Source of the DNA: EW11 sp035765635
GTDB lineage: Bacteria > Verrucomicrobiota > Verrucomicrobiia > Opitutales > Opitutaceae
Direction: 5' to 3'
NCBI GenBank assembly: GCA_035765635.1
Contig: DASTWZ010000042.1
Coordinates: forward strand, 62,001 to 126,000
Length of the DNA: 64,000 bases
Shown here piece by piece: positions 55,868 to 64,000 of the stretch; positions within the stretch are counted from its first letter, which is position 1; every line of letters starts with the position of its first letter. The notes under the pieces were generated by a model. The model was not told where the DNA came from and did not search any database. It saw nothing but the letters and a program-made list of their open reading frames with translations. The translations under genes and the position numbers were made by a program.

Positions 55868-57415
55868 ATGGAAAAGCTCGCCCTCCTGTCCGTCAGTGAC
55901 AAACGCGGTCTCGTTGAGTTTGCCGCCGCCTTGACCCAGCGCTTCGGCTACAAGCTGCTCTCGACGGGCGGCACGGCCAAGCTTCTGGCCGAAAAAGGAT
56001 TGCCGGTAACGGAGGTCAGCCAGCACACGGGTTTCCCGGAAATCATGGAGGGCCGTGTGAAGACTCTTCATCCGAAAATTCATGGCGGGCTTCTCTGCCG
56101 CCGCGACAAGGCGGACCATCTCGAGCAAGCCAGGCAAAACGGCATCGCCCTCATCGATCTCGTGGTGGTCAACCTCTATCCCTTCGAACAAACTGTATCC
56201 AAACCGGGAGTACACTTCGAGGAAGCCATCGAGAATATCGACATCGGCGGACCATCGATGCTGCGCAGCGCCGCGAAGAACCACGAGAGCGTCACGGTGG
56301 TTTGTGATCCATCGGACTATGACAGCGTGATCGCCGCGATGGACAAGCCGGCGGATCTCAGCGCGCTGCGCCGCAAGCTCGCGCTGAAAGTCTTTCAACG
56401 CACCGCCACATACGACGCGGCGATCGCGAAATATCTGGAAGGCCAGTCCTCCGAGCCCGATCTGGCCGCGCTCTCCGGTTTTCCGGAAACATTCACCCTC
56501 AGTTACAAGAAGGCCCAGTCACTGCGCTACGGTGAAAACCCGCACCAGAAGGCCGCGCTCTACGGCACGTTCCACGAGCACTTCGCTCAACTTCAGGGCA
56601 AGGAACTTAGTTATAACAACATTCTCGATATCACGTCCGCCACGTATTTGATCGGTGAATACGAGAAGCCGACCGTCGCGATTCTCAAGCATACGAACCC
56701 GTGCGGCGTCGCGAGTGCGGACAATCTCGACGTTGCGTGGGAGCACGCGTACGCCACGGACCGCCAGGCTCCCTTCGGCGGCATCATCGTTGTCAATCGC
56801 ACGCTCGAGGCCGGCTTGGCGAAGGTCATCAGCGAGATTTTCACCGAGGTGATCATCGCGCCGCGTTTCAGCGACGAAGCGCTCGCCATTTTCGGGAAAA
56901 AGAAAAATCTGCGCCTGATGACCGCGAAGCAGGGCATGGGCGCGGACTCCCTGCTCGACGTTCGCTCGGTAGTCGGCGGTTTGCTCGTGCAGGACCGCAA
57001 CAAGGTTTTGGGCAACGTGAGCGATTTCAAAGTCGTCACGAAACGTCAGCCCACCGCGGAAGAATACGCGTCGATGATGTTTGGTTGGCGCGTGTGCAAA
57101 CACGTCAAATCGAACGCGATTGTCTATGTTCGCGGCGAACAGACTCTCGGCATTGGCGCAGGTCAGATGGCGCGCGTGGACAGTTCGCGCATCGCTGTTT
57201 GGAAGGCGAAGGAAGCGAATCTCGATCTGAAGGGTTCGGTCGTGGTCAGCGAAGCGCTTTTCCCATTTGCCGATGGTTTGATCGCCGCCGCCGAGGCGGG
57301 CGCAACCGCCGCGATCCAGCCGGGCGGTTCCGTCCGCGATGAGGAAGTGATCAAAGCGGCGGACGAACGGAACATGGCGATGGTGTTCACGGGAATCCGC
57401 CACTTTAAGCACTGA
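55868..57415 (+). CDS. purH: Bifunctional AICAR formyltransferase / IMP cyclohydrolase
   Basis: The 515-residue protein has the IMP cyclohydrolase (MGS-like) N-terminus (ALLSVSDKRGLVEFA, GRVKTLHPKIHGGLLCRRD) and the AICAR transformylase C-terminus (LRYGENPHQKAALY, AILKHTNPCGVASAD, with DRQAPFGGIIVVNR). It does the last two steps of IMP synthesis. ATG 55868 is the family start; the frame upstream is not conserved. Confidence 0.98.
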   Translation: MEKLALLSVSDKRGLVEFAAALTQRFGYKLLSTGGTAKLLAEKGLPVTEVSQHTGFPEIMEGRVKTLHPKIHGGLLCRRDKADHLEQARQNGIALIDLVVVNLYPFEQTVSKPGVHFEEAIENIDIGGPSMLRSAAKNHESVTVVCDPSDYDSVIAAMDKPADLSALRRKLALKVFQRTATYDAAIAKYLEGQSSEPDLAALSGFPETFTLSYKKAQSLRYGENPHQKAALYGTFHEHFAQLQGKELSYNNILDITSATYLIGEYEKPTVAILKHTNPCGVASADNLDVAWEHAYATDRQAPFGGIIVVNRTLEAGLAKVISEIFTEVIIAPRFSDEALAIFGKKKNLRLMTAKQGMGADSLLDVRSVVGGLLVQDRNKVLGNVSDFKVVTKRQPTAEEYASMMFGWRVCKHVKSNAIVYVRGEQTLGIGAGQMARVDSSRIAVWKAKEANLDLKGSVVVSEALFPFADGLIAAAEAGATAAIQPGGSVRDEEVIKAADERNMAMVFTGIRHFKH

Positions 57416-57527
57416 GTTCGGCGGAGCCGCGGCAGCGGTGAATCGATTAGCCCGCACTCGGGTTTGCCGAGGCGGGCGGTGCGCGAACTTTTTTCGGGCG
57501 ACTGAGTCGGTAGGCCTAACTTCGCCT

Positions 57528-58337
57528 ATGAAAACCTTCGCCCCGAAATTTCTTCTCGCGTCGTTATTGACCCTCGCGGCCTGCACCGTCGTGCCTGAAA
57601 CGGGCCGACGACAAATCATGCTGGTTTCGCCGACTGAGGAGGCGCAGATGGGCTTGCAGGCATTCGCCGACGTGAAGTCGAAAGAGCACGTTTCGACCGA
57701 TCCGAAATACAATGCGCAGGTGCATCGCATTGGAGAACGCATCGCGGCGAGCGTCGGACGGGAATTGCCAAATGCGCAGTGGGAATACGTCGTCTTGGAT
57801 TCAGAGGAGGTTAACGCCTTCGCCCTGCCGGGCGGGAAAGTCGCTGTTTATACCGGGCTTTTGAAACTGGTGAAGAGCGACGACGAGCTGGCTTGTGTGA
57901 TGGGACACGAAATCGCGCACGTCACGTCGCGACACGGCGCTGAACGCACGTCGCAAAATTATATTGCGCAAGGCGCGGGCGAACTCGGCGCGTTGTATAT
58001 GAATTATAAGAACGTCGACCCGCAGAAGCAGCAGCTTCTCATGGCCGGCTATGGCATCGCGGCCAATGTTGGAGCGCTCCTGCCATATTCGCGTTTGCAG
58101 GAATCCGAGGCGGATTCGATCGGTCTGCGTTTCGCTGCCCAGGCGGGCTACGATCCGCGCGCGGCGGTCACGTTTTGGCAGAGAATGAGCGAGGCAACTG
58201 CAGCGAAAAAAGACACCGGCATTCTCGCGAAATTTCTTTCGACGCATCCGCCGGACGCGGAGCGCATCGCGAATCTGCAAAGCCTCGTGCCAAAATATTT
58301 GCCAGTCTACGAGGCGGCAAAACAGCGCTATCAATAA
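57528..58337 (+). CDS. M48-family metalloprotease lipoprotein
   Basis: The 269-residue protein has a lipobox LAAC with Cys19, so it is a lipoprotein. The zinc site is HEIAH (His127, Glu128, His131) with the third ligand Glu in QESEADSIGLRFA. Length and layout match LoiP/YcaL- or BepA-core-type periplasmic M48 proteases involved in envelope quality control. There is no TPR extension. The M20 peptidase gene follows after 45 bp and is probably cotranscribed. Confidence 0.94.
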   Translation: MKTFAPKFLLASLLTLAACTVVPETGRRQIMLVSPTEEAQMGLQAFADVKSKEHVSTDPKYNAQVHRIGERIAASVGRELPNAQWEYVVLDSEEVNAFALPGGKVAVYTGLLKLVKSDDELACVMGHEIAHVTSRHGAERTSQNYIAQGAGELGALYMNYKNVDPQKQQLLMAGYGIAANVGALLPYSRLQESEADSIGLRFAAQAGYDPRAAVTFWQRMSEATAAKKDTGILAKFLSTHPPDAERIANLQSLVPKYLPVYEAAKQRYQ

Positions 58338-58382
58338 ACGTTTCCGACTAGCGCGATTTGGCATCTTGAGCCACCGTGCCGG

Positions 58383-59753
58383 ATGTTTGATCCAGTCGAG
58401 AAACTCAAAGAATTCATTCGGTTTCCCAGCGTTTCCGCTGACTCGTCTTTCAAGGACGGGATGCGGGGCGCTCGCGAATTTGTCGCGGGCTTGCTGAAGT
58501 CGATGGGGTTCCGGGTGGACATCGTTCCTACGAAACTCCACCCGATCATTCTGGCGCACCGCGATGGCGACGCCTCATGGCCTCACGTGATGATTTATGG
58601 CCACTATGATGTGCAGCCGGCCGATCCGTTGAATTTGTGGAAGACGCCGGCGTTCGAGCCGGAAGTTCGCGGTCACCGCATTTACGGGCGCGGCGCGGCG
58701 GACAACAAAGGTCCGTTGATGACGCACATCGCGGCCGTCGCAAAACTGCTCGAGCGTGATCCAAAGTTGCCTCTGCGCATCACGTTCATGATCGAAGGCG
58801 AAGAGGAGATGGGCAGCCCCAGTTTTGCATCCTTCATCGAGGAGAACCGGCAGAGACTGAAAGCGGATTTCGTTTTTCTGTCCGACACCGGCATTCCTCG
58901 TCCCGATCAGGTCGTGATCACATGCGGTCTGCGCGGACTCATGCTGTTCGATGTCGTGGTCACGGGGGCGAAGATGGACGTGCATTCCGGCATGCACGGC
59001 GGTGTATTCAAAAATCCGATTCAAGCGCTGACGGAACTTTGCGCCTCCCTGCACACGCCTGACGGGAAAGTGAACGTGCCTGGGTTCTACGATGATGTGC
59101 TCGATGTCGAGCCGTGGGAGCGCGAGCAGCTCGCGCGACTCGGTCAGAGTACGGAGCAATATAGAGAATTTCTTGGCGTGCCGGCATTCTATACACCGAA
59201 GGGTTTTTCACCTTTCGAGGCGCTGCGTTTTCTGCCGACGCTCGAATTCAACGGCATCGGCGGCGGTTATCAGGGCGAAGGATCGAAGACGGTGATCCCA
59301 AGCAAGGCCTTCGTGAAGATCAGCTGCCGACTCGTACCGAATCAAAGTCCCGCGAAGATTCGGGAGGTTGTATATAAAGCGGTGCGCGAGCGCATGCCGA
59401 AGGATGTGACTTTTGAAATCGTCGATCAGCACGAAGGAACGCCGTACGTCGTCGTGCCACCGGATCGCTCGAACACGCCGAAGGATCAATCACCGATTTT
59501 GGCGCGGGCCTTTCGCGCGACGGACAAGGCGGTCACCGAAGTTTTCGGAAACCCGCCGCTTTATCTGCGCGAAGGCGGAAGCGTGCCGATCATCGCCGAC
59601 ATCAAACGCGTGCTCGGTCTCGATTCGGTTCTCTTCGGGCTTTTCCTGCCGGAGGATAATTTGCACGCGCCGAACGAAAGCTTCGACCTGAACGTGATGG
59701 AGAAAGGCATGCGCGCGTCGGAGCAAATCCTGGAGACCGTGGCGCGCGGGTAG
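58383..59753 (+). CDS. M20-family dipeptidase
   Basis: The 456-residue cytoplasmic protein has the M20 zinc-site segments YGHYDVQPAD, GRGAADNKGP and EGEEEMGSPSF, a dimerisation domain (SGMHGGVFKNP), and the C-terminal His region LREGGSVPII. This pattern fits the carnosinase/CNDP-like dipeptidase branch. Substrate is not readable from the sequence. Confidence 0.95.
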   Translation: MFDPVEKLKEFIRFPSVSADSSFKDGMRGAREFVAGLLKSMGFRVDIVPTKLHPIILAHRDGDASWPHVMIYGHYDVQPADPLNLWKTPAFEPEVRGHRIYGRGAADNKGPLMTHIAAVAKLLERDPKLPLRITFMIEGEEEMGSPSFASFIEENRQRLKADFVFLSDTGIPRPDQVVITCGLRGLMLFDVVVTGAKMDVHSGMHGGVFKNPIQALTELCASLHTPDGKVNVPGFYDDVLDVEPWEREQLARLGQSTEQYREFLGVPAFYTPKGFSPFEALRFLPTLEFNGIGGGYQGEGSKTVIPSKAFVKISCRLVPNQSPAKIREVVYKAVRERMPKDVTFEIVDQHEGTPYVVVPPDRSNTPKDQSPILARAFRATDKAVTEVFGNPPLYLREGGSVPIIADIKRVLGLDSVLFGLFLPEDNLHAPNESFDLNVMEKGMRASEQILETVARG

Positions 59754-59785
59754 GCGAGGCGACGGTTTGCTTTCGAAGACACGAA

Positions 59786-59813
59786 AAAGCCCCGGAATTT
59801 CGTCCGGGGCTTT
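59786..59813. terminator. Bidirectional terminator between M20 peptidase and pal
   Basis: A perfect 10-bp stem AAAGCCCCGG/CCGGGGCTTT around an 8-nt loop lies between convergent genes. Leftward a TTTTT run follows and rightward TTTG, so it probably serves both. Confidence 0.88.
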
Positions 59814-59837
59814 GTAGTTGGGAAACTGATACAGCGT

Positions 59838-60410
59838 TTACTTCTTCAGGACGACGATGTCGACGCGGCGGTCTTTGTTCATCTCGTCTTCGCTGGCGTT
59901 CTCCTTGGCTTCGAGGTCGCCCTTGGAAATCGTTTCGAGCTTCGGAGCGGCTACGCCGATGCGTTGGAGGTAGCCCTTGGCGGCGTTCGCACGGCGGTCG
60001 CCGAGGCCGAGATTGTATTCACCGGTACCGCGCCAGTCGCAGTGACCTTCGAGGAGGAGGCGGTACTGCGGATTCTGATCGATGTACTCCTTGGCCGCCT
60101 GGAGCTTGCTGCGTTCGCCTTCCTTGATGCCGGCGCTGTTGTAGTCGAAGTAGACCGGCTGGAGAAGATTGCGGATGGTGTTTTCGTCTTCGAGCACGCC
60201 GTCACCGCGGGTTTGCAAACCAGGGGCCGAAGCGTCGCCAGGTCCCAGATTGCCGACATCGCTAGGATTCAAACCGGCTCCAGCGGCACCGGCGCCTTGC
60301 CCCAAAACCGTGTCCGAGGGCGCAGGGCGTTTCGGCTTCTTGGAGCAGCCGGCGAGCGCGACCATCGCGCTGAGCGATAGAACGGAAAGTGTCTTCGAAA
60401 AGTGGTTCAT
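59838..60410 (-). CDS. pal: Pal-like OmpA-family lipoprotein
   Basis: The 190-residue protein has a lipobox (ALAGC), a Gly/Pro/Ala-rich linker of about 50 residues, and an OmpA-like peptidoglycan-binding domain (PVYFDYNSAGIKEGERSKL, LEGHCDWRGTGEYNLGLGDRRANAAKGYL, NKDRRVDIVV). It tethers the outer membrane to peptidoglycan with the Tol system. No tol genes are adjacent. ATG 60410 gives the lipoprotein signal. Confidence 0.92.
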   Translation of the reverse strand: MNHFSKTLSVLSLSAMVALAGCSKKPKRPAPSDTVLGQGAGAAGAGLNPSDVGNLGPGDASAPGLQTRGDGVLEDENTIRNLLQPVYFDYNSAGIKEGERSKLQAAKEYIDQNPQYRLLLEGHCDWRGTGEYNLGLGDRRANAAKGYLQRIGVAAPKLETISKGDLEAKENASEDEMNKDRRVDIVVLKK

Positions 60411-60502
60411 GTGAGAGTGGTGGGACAACGGTGAATTGACCTTATTGAGCAATGGTTTTGGGTCGGCAAGTTATTTATCCCGGCAATCTTCGCGCTCTTA
60501 TT

Positions 60503-61363
60503 ATGGCCGAACGGCCGCATTGTTTTCTCTTCGATAACGGGTCGGTGAAAGCGGCTTCCACGCTCAGTCTCCGACGTGCCGCTGCGCGGATGGAGGCCTT
60601 GTGCGGCGCGAAAATTCAACCGGTTTCGCTGCTTCATTCCAGCGGAGTCGATCCGCGCGATTTGGGCGGCGTTCGGGCCGAGCTTCTGGAGCCCGCGATT
60701 AACGTTTGGTTGACGGAAAATCCGGCGGGCGCGGCTGTCCTGCTTCCGCTCTTTTTCGGCCCGAGCCGCGCGTTGACCGAATACGTTCCCGAGCGGCTCG
60801 CCGCCATCCACCAGAAACATCCGGACGGCATCATGGTGTTGGCCGATCCGCTGGTGGATATCCGTTCTGTGGATACAAAGATCGCCACCGCCTTGGCCGA
60901 CGCGGCGCGAAAAACGATCGCGGAAAACGAACTGGAAAAGCCGCGTGTTCTTTTGGTCGATCACGGAAGCCCTCTTTATCCCGTCGCCCTGGTCAGAAAT
61001 TTTTTAGGAGACCAGGTCGAAAAAATTCTCGGCGATGAAATCGCGGGTTTCGGCGTTGCGTCGATGGAGCGGCGACCGGGACCGGATTACGCGTTCAATG
61101 AGCCGTTGCTGGCATCGGCGCTCTCGCGTCCGCCTTTCAATCGCGGCGACGTCGTCGTGCTCTTGCAGTTCCTTTCGCCGGGGCGCCATGCCGGACCCGA
61201 TGGCGACATCGCGGAAATCTGCGGCGAGGCGCGTCGCGGTGCGCCGGCGTTGCGAACGTTTCTGACCGATCCGATCGCGAACGACGAACGCGTAGTGGAA
61301 ACGTTGATACAGCGATACGAAAAAGCCGCGCAACGAATCGCGCGGCTCAAAGCGAAAAACTGA
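60503..61363 (+). CDS. Two-domain CbiX/SirB-like protein with an inactive-looking N-terminal half
   Basis: The 286-residue protein has two chelatase-fold halves. The C-terminal half keeps the metal-site histidines His154 (LVDHGSP) and His229 (LSPGRHAGPDGDI). The N-terminal half has Asn12 in place of His (LFDNGSV) and Ala90 at the second site (FFGPSRALTEY). CbiX inserts cobalt or iron into sirohydrochlorin-like rings, but no tetrapyrrole gene is near. ATG 60503 is chosen over an upstream in-frame start at 60452. It is divergent from pal. Confidence 0.85.
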   Translation: MAERPHCFLFDNGSVKAASTLSLRRAAARMEALCGAKIQPVSLLHSSGVDPRDLGGVRAELLEPAINVWLTENPAGAAVLLPLFFGPSRALTEYVPERLAAIHQKHPDGIMVLADPLVDIRSVDTKIATALADAARKTIAENELEKPRVLLVDHGSPLYPVALVRNFLGDQVEKILGDEIAGFGVASMERRPGPDYAFNEPLLASALSRPPFNRGDVVVLLQFLSPGRHAGPDGDIAEICGEARRGAPALRTFLTDPIANDERVVETLIQRYEKAAQRIARLKAKN

Positions 61364-61370
61364 AGAGCGA

Positions 61371-62018
61371 TCAGAGCAGCTTGCGCGGCTCGATCAATCC
61401 GACCTCGAGCGCGTAGCGCGTCAGGCTCGCGACGTCGTGCAGGTTCAATTTGCGCATCAGGTTCGTGCGATGGTTGTCGACCGTCTTCACGCTGATGCTG
61501 AGTTTGGCCGCGATCTCCTTCGTGCTGTGGCTTTCGGCGACCAGTTGGAGAATCTCTCGTTCACGGTCGGTCAGGAAGTCGGCCGTGGTGCTCGCAGCGG
61601 GGTTCGCCACGACGTTGCGGAGAAGAGCGGCAACTGCGGGACCAAAATACGTGCCTCCGCCAGCGACCGTTTCGAGGCCTTTCTTGAACTCGAATAGGCC
61701 CGCGGTCTTTTCCACGAAACCATGGGCTCCCGCCTCGAGCATCTCGCGAACGAGGACCGGATTCTCGTGGCCGGAGAAGACGAGCACGCGAAGATTCTTC
61801 AGCGTTTTCGTAATGCGGCGGAGAAGATCGACACCGTTCAAGCCAGGGAGTTTGGCGTCGAGGACGATGAGATCTGGTTTAACTTCGAGGCAAAGATTGT
61901 ACGCGTTCTGACCGTCGCCGCTCTCACCCACGAGCTGGTAGTTGGGATCCGTGCGAAGGATTTCCACCAGCATTTCACGGATCGCGGTTTGGTCTTCAAT
62001 GATGACAAGGCGTTTCAT
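61371..62018 (-). CDS. NarL/FixJ-family response regulator
   Basis: The 215-residue protein has a receiver domain (VIIEDQ acidic pocket, Asp54 in LIVLDAKLPG, Lys in FVEKTAG) and a LuxR helix-turn-helix (LTDREREILQLVAESHSTKEIAAKLSI, split as LTDREREILQLVAE and STKEIAAKLSISVKTVDNHR). ATG 62018 is preferred to an in-frame GTG at 62024. No kinase is adjacent. It is convergent with the CbiX-like gene. Confidence 0.93.
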   Translation of the reverse strand: MKRLVIIEDQTAIREMLVEILRTDPNYQLVGESGDGQNAYNLCLEVKPDLIVLDAKLPGLNGVDLLRRITKTLKNLRVLVFSGHENPVLVREMLEAGAHGFVEKTAGLFEFKKGLETVAGGGTYFGPAVAALLRNVVANPAASTTADFLTDREREILQLVAESHSTKEIAAKLSISVKTVDNHRTNLMRKLNLHDVASLTRYALEVGLIEPRKLL

Positions 62019-62428
62019 AGGCACTTCTATCTACACATCTACGACGGAAACGGAGCGAAGTTTGAACGGAAAACTCGTCCGCCCTCGCGACTTAAAGAAC
62101 ATTTACCCGGATTTTACGGCAAGGGTCAAAGCGAACGGTGAGCGCGTCAACGCGACCTGCAGCGCTTCGTCTGCGCCGGTTCGTTTCTGCGCTTCGCGTC
62201 ATTGCGCAATCACGGTCGCTGCGAATTTGGCAACGAACACATTTCGTTTCGGTACGCCTCCGCGAGCTCGGATATTTGCGCAGGTAGGCGCCAGCATCCA
62301 GTCGGCGACTTTCTTGTAGTCCAAATCGTGATACGCGCGACAAGCCCCCTCAGCCGGCCAAAAAAATTCTCTCTATAAGTGAGCCCACCCCCGCCCGATC
62401 CAAACCCCCTCGCCGCAAATGTCTTAGG
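62019..62428. other. Intergenic region between response regulator and tRNA-Lys (410 bp)
   Basis: No complete gene is supported. On the minus strand an open frame without start codon (about 62210-62380) reads EFFWPAEGACRAYHDLDYKK and on to KFAATVIAQ and a stop; it might be a decayed gene end. A T7 run at 62361-62367 (minus strand) lies beyond the tRNA but no good hairpin precedes it. Confidence 0.4.
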
Positions 62429-62503
62429 TGGTGGGTTGACCGGGACTCGAACCCGGAACCAACGACTTAAAAGGACGCTGCTCTACCATTGAGCTATCAA
62501 CCC
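62429..62503 (-). tRNA. tRNA-Lys (UUU)
   Basis: The minus strand folds into a full cloverleaf: a perfect 7-bp acceptor GGGTTGA/TCAACCC, D stem GCTC/GAGC, T arm CCGGG-TTCGAGT-CCCGG and encoded CCA. The anticodon loop CTTTTAA gives anticodon UUU. The anticodon stem has a U-U mismatch in its fourth pair (positions 30-40), which is odd but leaves the loop intact. Confidence 0.9.
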
Positions 62504-62523
62504 CCTAAGGAAAAAGAGGGGAC

Positions 62524-62553
62524 TGAATAGGTTTTCGCCATCGGGCTTTGCAA
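62524..62553 (-). promoter_or_regulatory. Candidate sigma-70-type promoter for tRNA-Lys
   Basis: On the minus strand TTGCAA (62548-62553) and TATTCA (62524-62529) are separated by 18 bp, with the tRNA starting 20 bp below. Both hexamers match the consensus at four positions. Confidence 0.4.
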
Positions 62554-62581
62554 GAGTTTTTTCCCGTTCCGCGGAGTTCCT

Positions 62582-62608
62582 GAAACTTTTTCCGTTCACG
62601 AACGTAAA
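62582..62608 (+). promoter_or_regulatory. Candidate ECF-type promoter of the sigma factor gene
   Basis: GAAACT (62582-62587) and CGTAAA (62603-62608), 15 bp apart, resemble the GGAAC/CGTC pair used by many ECF sigmas. If real, the sigma factor would drive its own gene. The match is loose. Confidence 0.3.
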
Positions 62609-62619
62609 CTATTCGGAAC

Positions 62620-63339
62620 ATGCATACTCCAGCGACAGATGTCTTAGCCGGCAGTTCAACCCCGCGTCCCCGGAAGTCTGCGCCTCAAATAGTGGGAACA
62701 ATCGAAAAGTACGCCCATCAGACTTCCGTTGAACGTATGTCAACGAAAGCTCAGGAAGTTGCCCTGGACCGCATTCTAGTCGACCGTTTCAAGAACGGCG
62801 ACGGCGCTGCCTTCGACGAAATGGTCACGCGATACTGGGACCGCATCTACGCGATGGTCCATCAGCTCCTGCGCAACCAGCAGGATGCCGAAGAAGTGAC
62901 GCAGGACGCGTTCATCCGCGCGCATCGCGGTTTGGTGAACTTTCGTGGAGATTCCGCGTTCTCGACGTGGCTGTATCAAATCGCCACGAACCTGGCGCGA
63001 AATCGGTACTGGTACTGGTGGCGCCGCAAACGGGATAAAACCGTTTCGTTTGACCAACCGGTGAGCGAATCCAACGATACGCCGCTCTCGGAAGTTTTTG
63101 CTGCCGAGGTCGCTACCCCTGAAAATGCCACCGTCGCCCAAGAGTTTGTCGACCGCATCGCGTTCGGCATGGAGAAGCTCAGCGCGAAACACCGCGAAAT
63201 TTTGATTCTCCGCAACGTGAAGAATCTTTCTTACGAAGAGATCGCGGCGATTCTCCGTATTTCCGTCGGCACGGTGAAAAGTCGAATCGCCCGCGCACGC
63301 GAGAGCTTGCGCGCAAAAATGGGAGAGGAGTTCAAATGA
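62620..63339 (+). CDS. ECF (RpoE-like) RNA polymerase sigma factor
   Basis: The 239-residue protein has region 2 (FDEMVTRYWDRIYAMVHQLL, RNQQDAEEVTQDAFIRAHRGL in two parts, STWLYQIATNLARNRYW) and region 4 (LSAKHREILILRNVKNLSYE, IAAILRISVGTVKSRIARAR). The first 39 residues are not family-like; ATG 62737 would give a more usual 200-residue protein, so the start is uncertain. Its stop overlaps the next gene by ATGA, the usual link to an anti-sigma factor. Confidence 0.9.
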   Translation: MHTPATDVLAGSSTPRPRKSAPQIVGTIEKYAHQTSVERMSTKAQEVALDRILVDRFKNGDGAAFDEMVTRYWDRIYAMVHQLLRNQQDAEEVTQDAFIRAHRGLVNFRGDSAFSTWLYQIATNLARNRYWYWWRRKRDKTVSFDQPVSESNDTPLSEVFAAEVATPENATVAQEFVDRIAFGMEKLSAKHREILILRNVKNLSYEEIAAILRISVGTVKSRIARARESLRAKMGEEFK

Positions 63340-64000
63340 GAAACTCTCGCTTCATCGAATTGCTGAATTTGTACATCGATCATCAGCTCACGCCGGCTGA
63401 AGCCGCGGAACTCGAGGCTGAGATCAATCGCGACGAACAACGCCGCTGCACTTACAATCAATATTGCCGCATGCAGAAGGCGTGTTCGGTCCTATTCGAG
63501 CACGAACGATCTGCGGCTCCGTCGAGCCGGGTGCTCAATGCCTCACTGTACGATGTTGAACGCAAAGTGGTCGGTTCTTCCGAGCGCCGCATCGCCTTTG
63601 GGTTTCCGTCCTTCGCGACGATAGGTTTGGCAGCTGCGGCATGCATCGCCTTTGTCGTGGTCGTCAATCGGACACCTCGCCTGGGCAATACTTTTGACGT
63701 CACGGCTTCGAAAGAAGTGACGCCCGCGCAACGGGCTCCAGTCGTCGTGGCAGCGACAGCCCCCTCGCAGACTGCGTCGAAAGTGAGAGAGGCATCCCCT
63801 CAAACACGGCCATCCGTGCGCGAAAGTCTTTTCGCCGTGAGCAACGTTCGCCCTTTCGGCACAGACGATTCACCGAGCGAACTGATGCTGGATTCGATGA
63901 GCGATGCCGTTCCTTCGTACGATTGGATGCAGAAGGTCGAGTTGACTCCCGTTGCGTCGCTGTCCGACCGCATCACCCTGCAGCCGATCAATACATCGTT
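63336..64000 (+). CDS. Anti-sigma-factor-like membrane protein (3' end outside window)
   Basis: The frame from ATG 63336 stays open to the right edge (at least 221 residues). The N-terminus is soluble and helical (IELLNLYIDHQLTPAEAAEL) with nearby Cys residues (RRCTYNQYCRMQKAC), resembling the anti-sigma domain of putative zinc-finger proteins but without the canonical HxxxCxxC. One transmembrane helix follows (FATIGLAAAACIAFVVVV, about 90-107), then an exposed Ala/Pro/Ser-rich region. It overlaps the sigma gene by 4 bp and should hold that sigma at the membrane until a signal comes. Confidence 0.75.
   Translation, partial: MRNSRFIELLNLYIDHQLTPAEAAELEAEINRDEQRRCTYNQYCRMQKACSVLFEHERSAAPSSRVLNASLYDVERKVVGSSERRIAFGFPSFATIGLAAAACIAFVVVVNRTPRLGNTFDVTASKEVTPAQRAPVVVAATAPSQTASKVREASPQTRPSVRESLFAVSNVRPFGTDDSPSELMLDSMSDAVPSYDWMQKVELTPVASLSDRITLQPINTS

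Noticed and set aside
56519..57742. 407-codon minus-strand frame opposite purH
   Set aside because: purH is certain on the plus strand, and the antisense frame lacks motifs.
62092..62343. 83-codon minus-strand frame between the regulator and tRNA-Lys
   Set aside because: Arg-rich, no family features; another frame in the same place looks no worse, so neither is supported as a gene.

Overview
The window looks like a chromosomal piece of an Opitutaceae-type verrucomicrobium. This is inferred from gene content, not from a marker gene. The DNA is GC-rich, and many genes lack a clear Shine-Dalgarno. The TonB-dependent receptors carry the 'SPFEVS...GYRATN...GTRL' style of plug start common in that family. 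Proteins with VCBS/ASPIC-UnbV repeats are present, and a plant cell-wall glycan arsenal sits next to housekeeping genes.

Region 1 (1-15.5 kb): a tandem CRTAC1-like (FG-GAP/ASPIC-UnbV) protein cut by the left edge; an orphan NarL-type response regulator divergent from a secreted CE1-like esterase; a coupled VCBS + TPR gene pair downstream of a large TonB-dependent receptor; a coupled pair of TPR and helical-repeat proteins; and a secreted GH12 endoglucanase.

Region 2 (15.8-32.4 kb): a tight leftward gene train GH59 - GH35-like - GH115 - giant PA14/OB-repeat sensor kinase - NarL-type regulator, with gaps of 7, 11, 54 and 10 bp. A divergent AraC-type regulator, a second TonB-dependent receptor and a LacI-type regulator lie on the other side. 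It has the logic of a polysaccharide utilisation locus (sensor, enzymes, outer-membrane importer) but no SusD-like gene. The enzyme mix (beta-galactosidase-like GH59 and GH35, alpha-glucuronidase GH115, plus the GH43 nearby) points to galactan, arabinogalactan or glucuronoxylan side chains. The substrate is inferred.

Region 3 (33-44 kb): a pectin / rhamnogalacturonan-I island: GH43, PL9 and, on the other strand, PL11 and a CE12-type esterase. All four carry one or two copies of the same C-terminal CBM35/CBM6-like module, also found on the GH35-like enzyme. A paralogue of the region 1 helical-repeat protein and a HupE/UreJ-like membrane protein lie inside. The intergenic spaces hold large palindromic or hairpin repeats.

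Region 4 (44-64 kb): mostly housekeeping. A leftward cluster lptD - RNA m5C methyltransferase - scpA - small conserved gene - trxA; then ppc, glgB, a tandem creatininase-fold protein, purH, an M48 lipoprotein, an M20 peptidase, pal, a two-domain CbiX-like protein, a NarL-type regulator, tRNA-Lys(UUU), and an ECF sigma factor overlapping an anti-sigma-like gene cut by the right edge.

No CRISPR array, rRNA, intact insertion sequence or prophage was seen. The best candidates for something undescribed are the glycan locus with its own PA14-bearing sensor kinase, the shared CBM module set, the tandem creatininase and CbiX proteins with one apparently dead half each, and the intergenic palindrome family.
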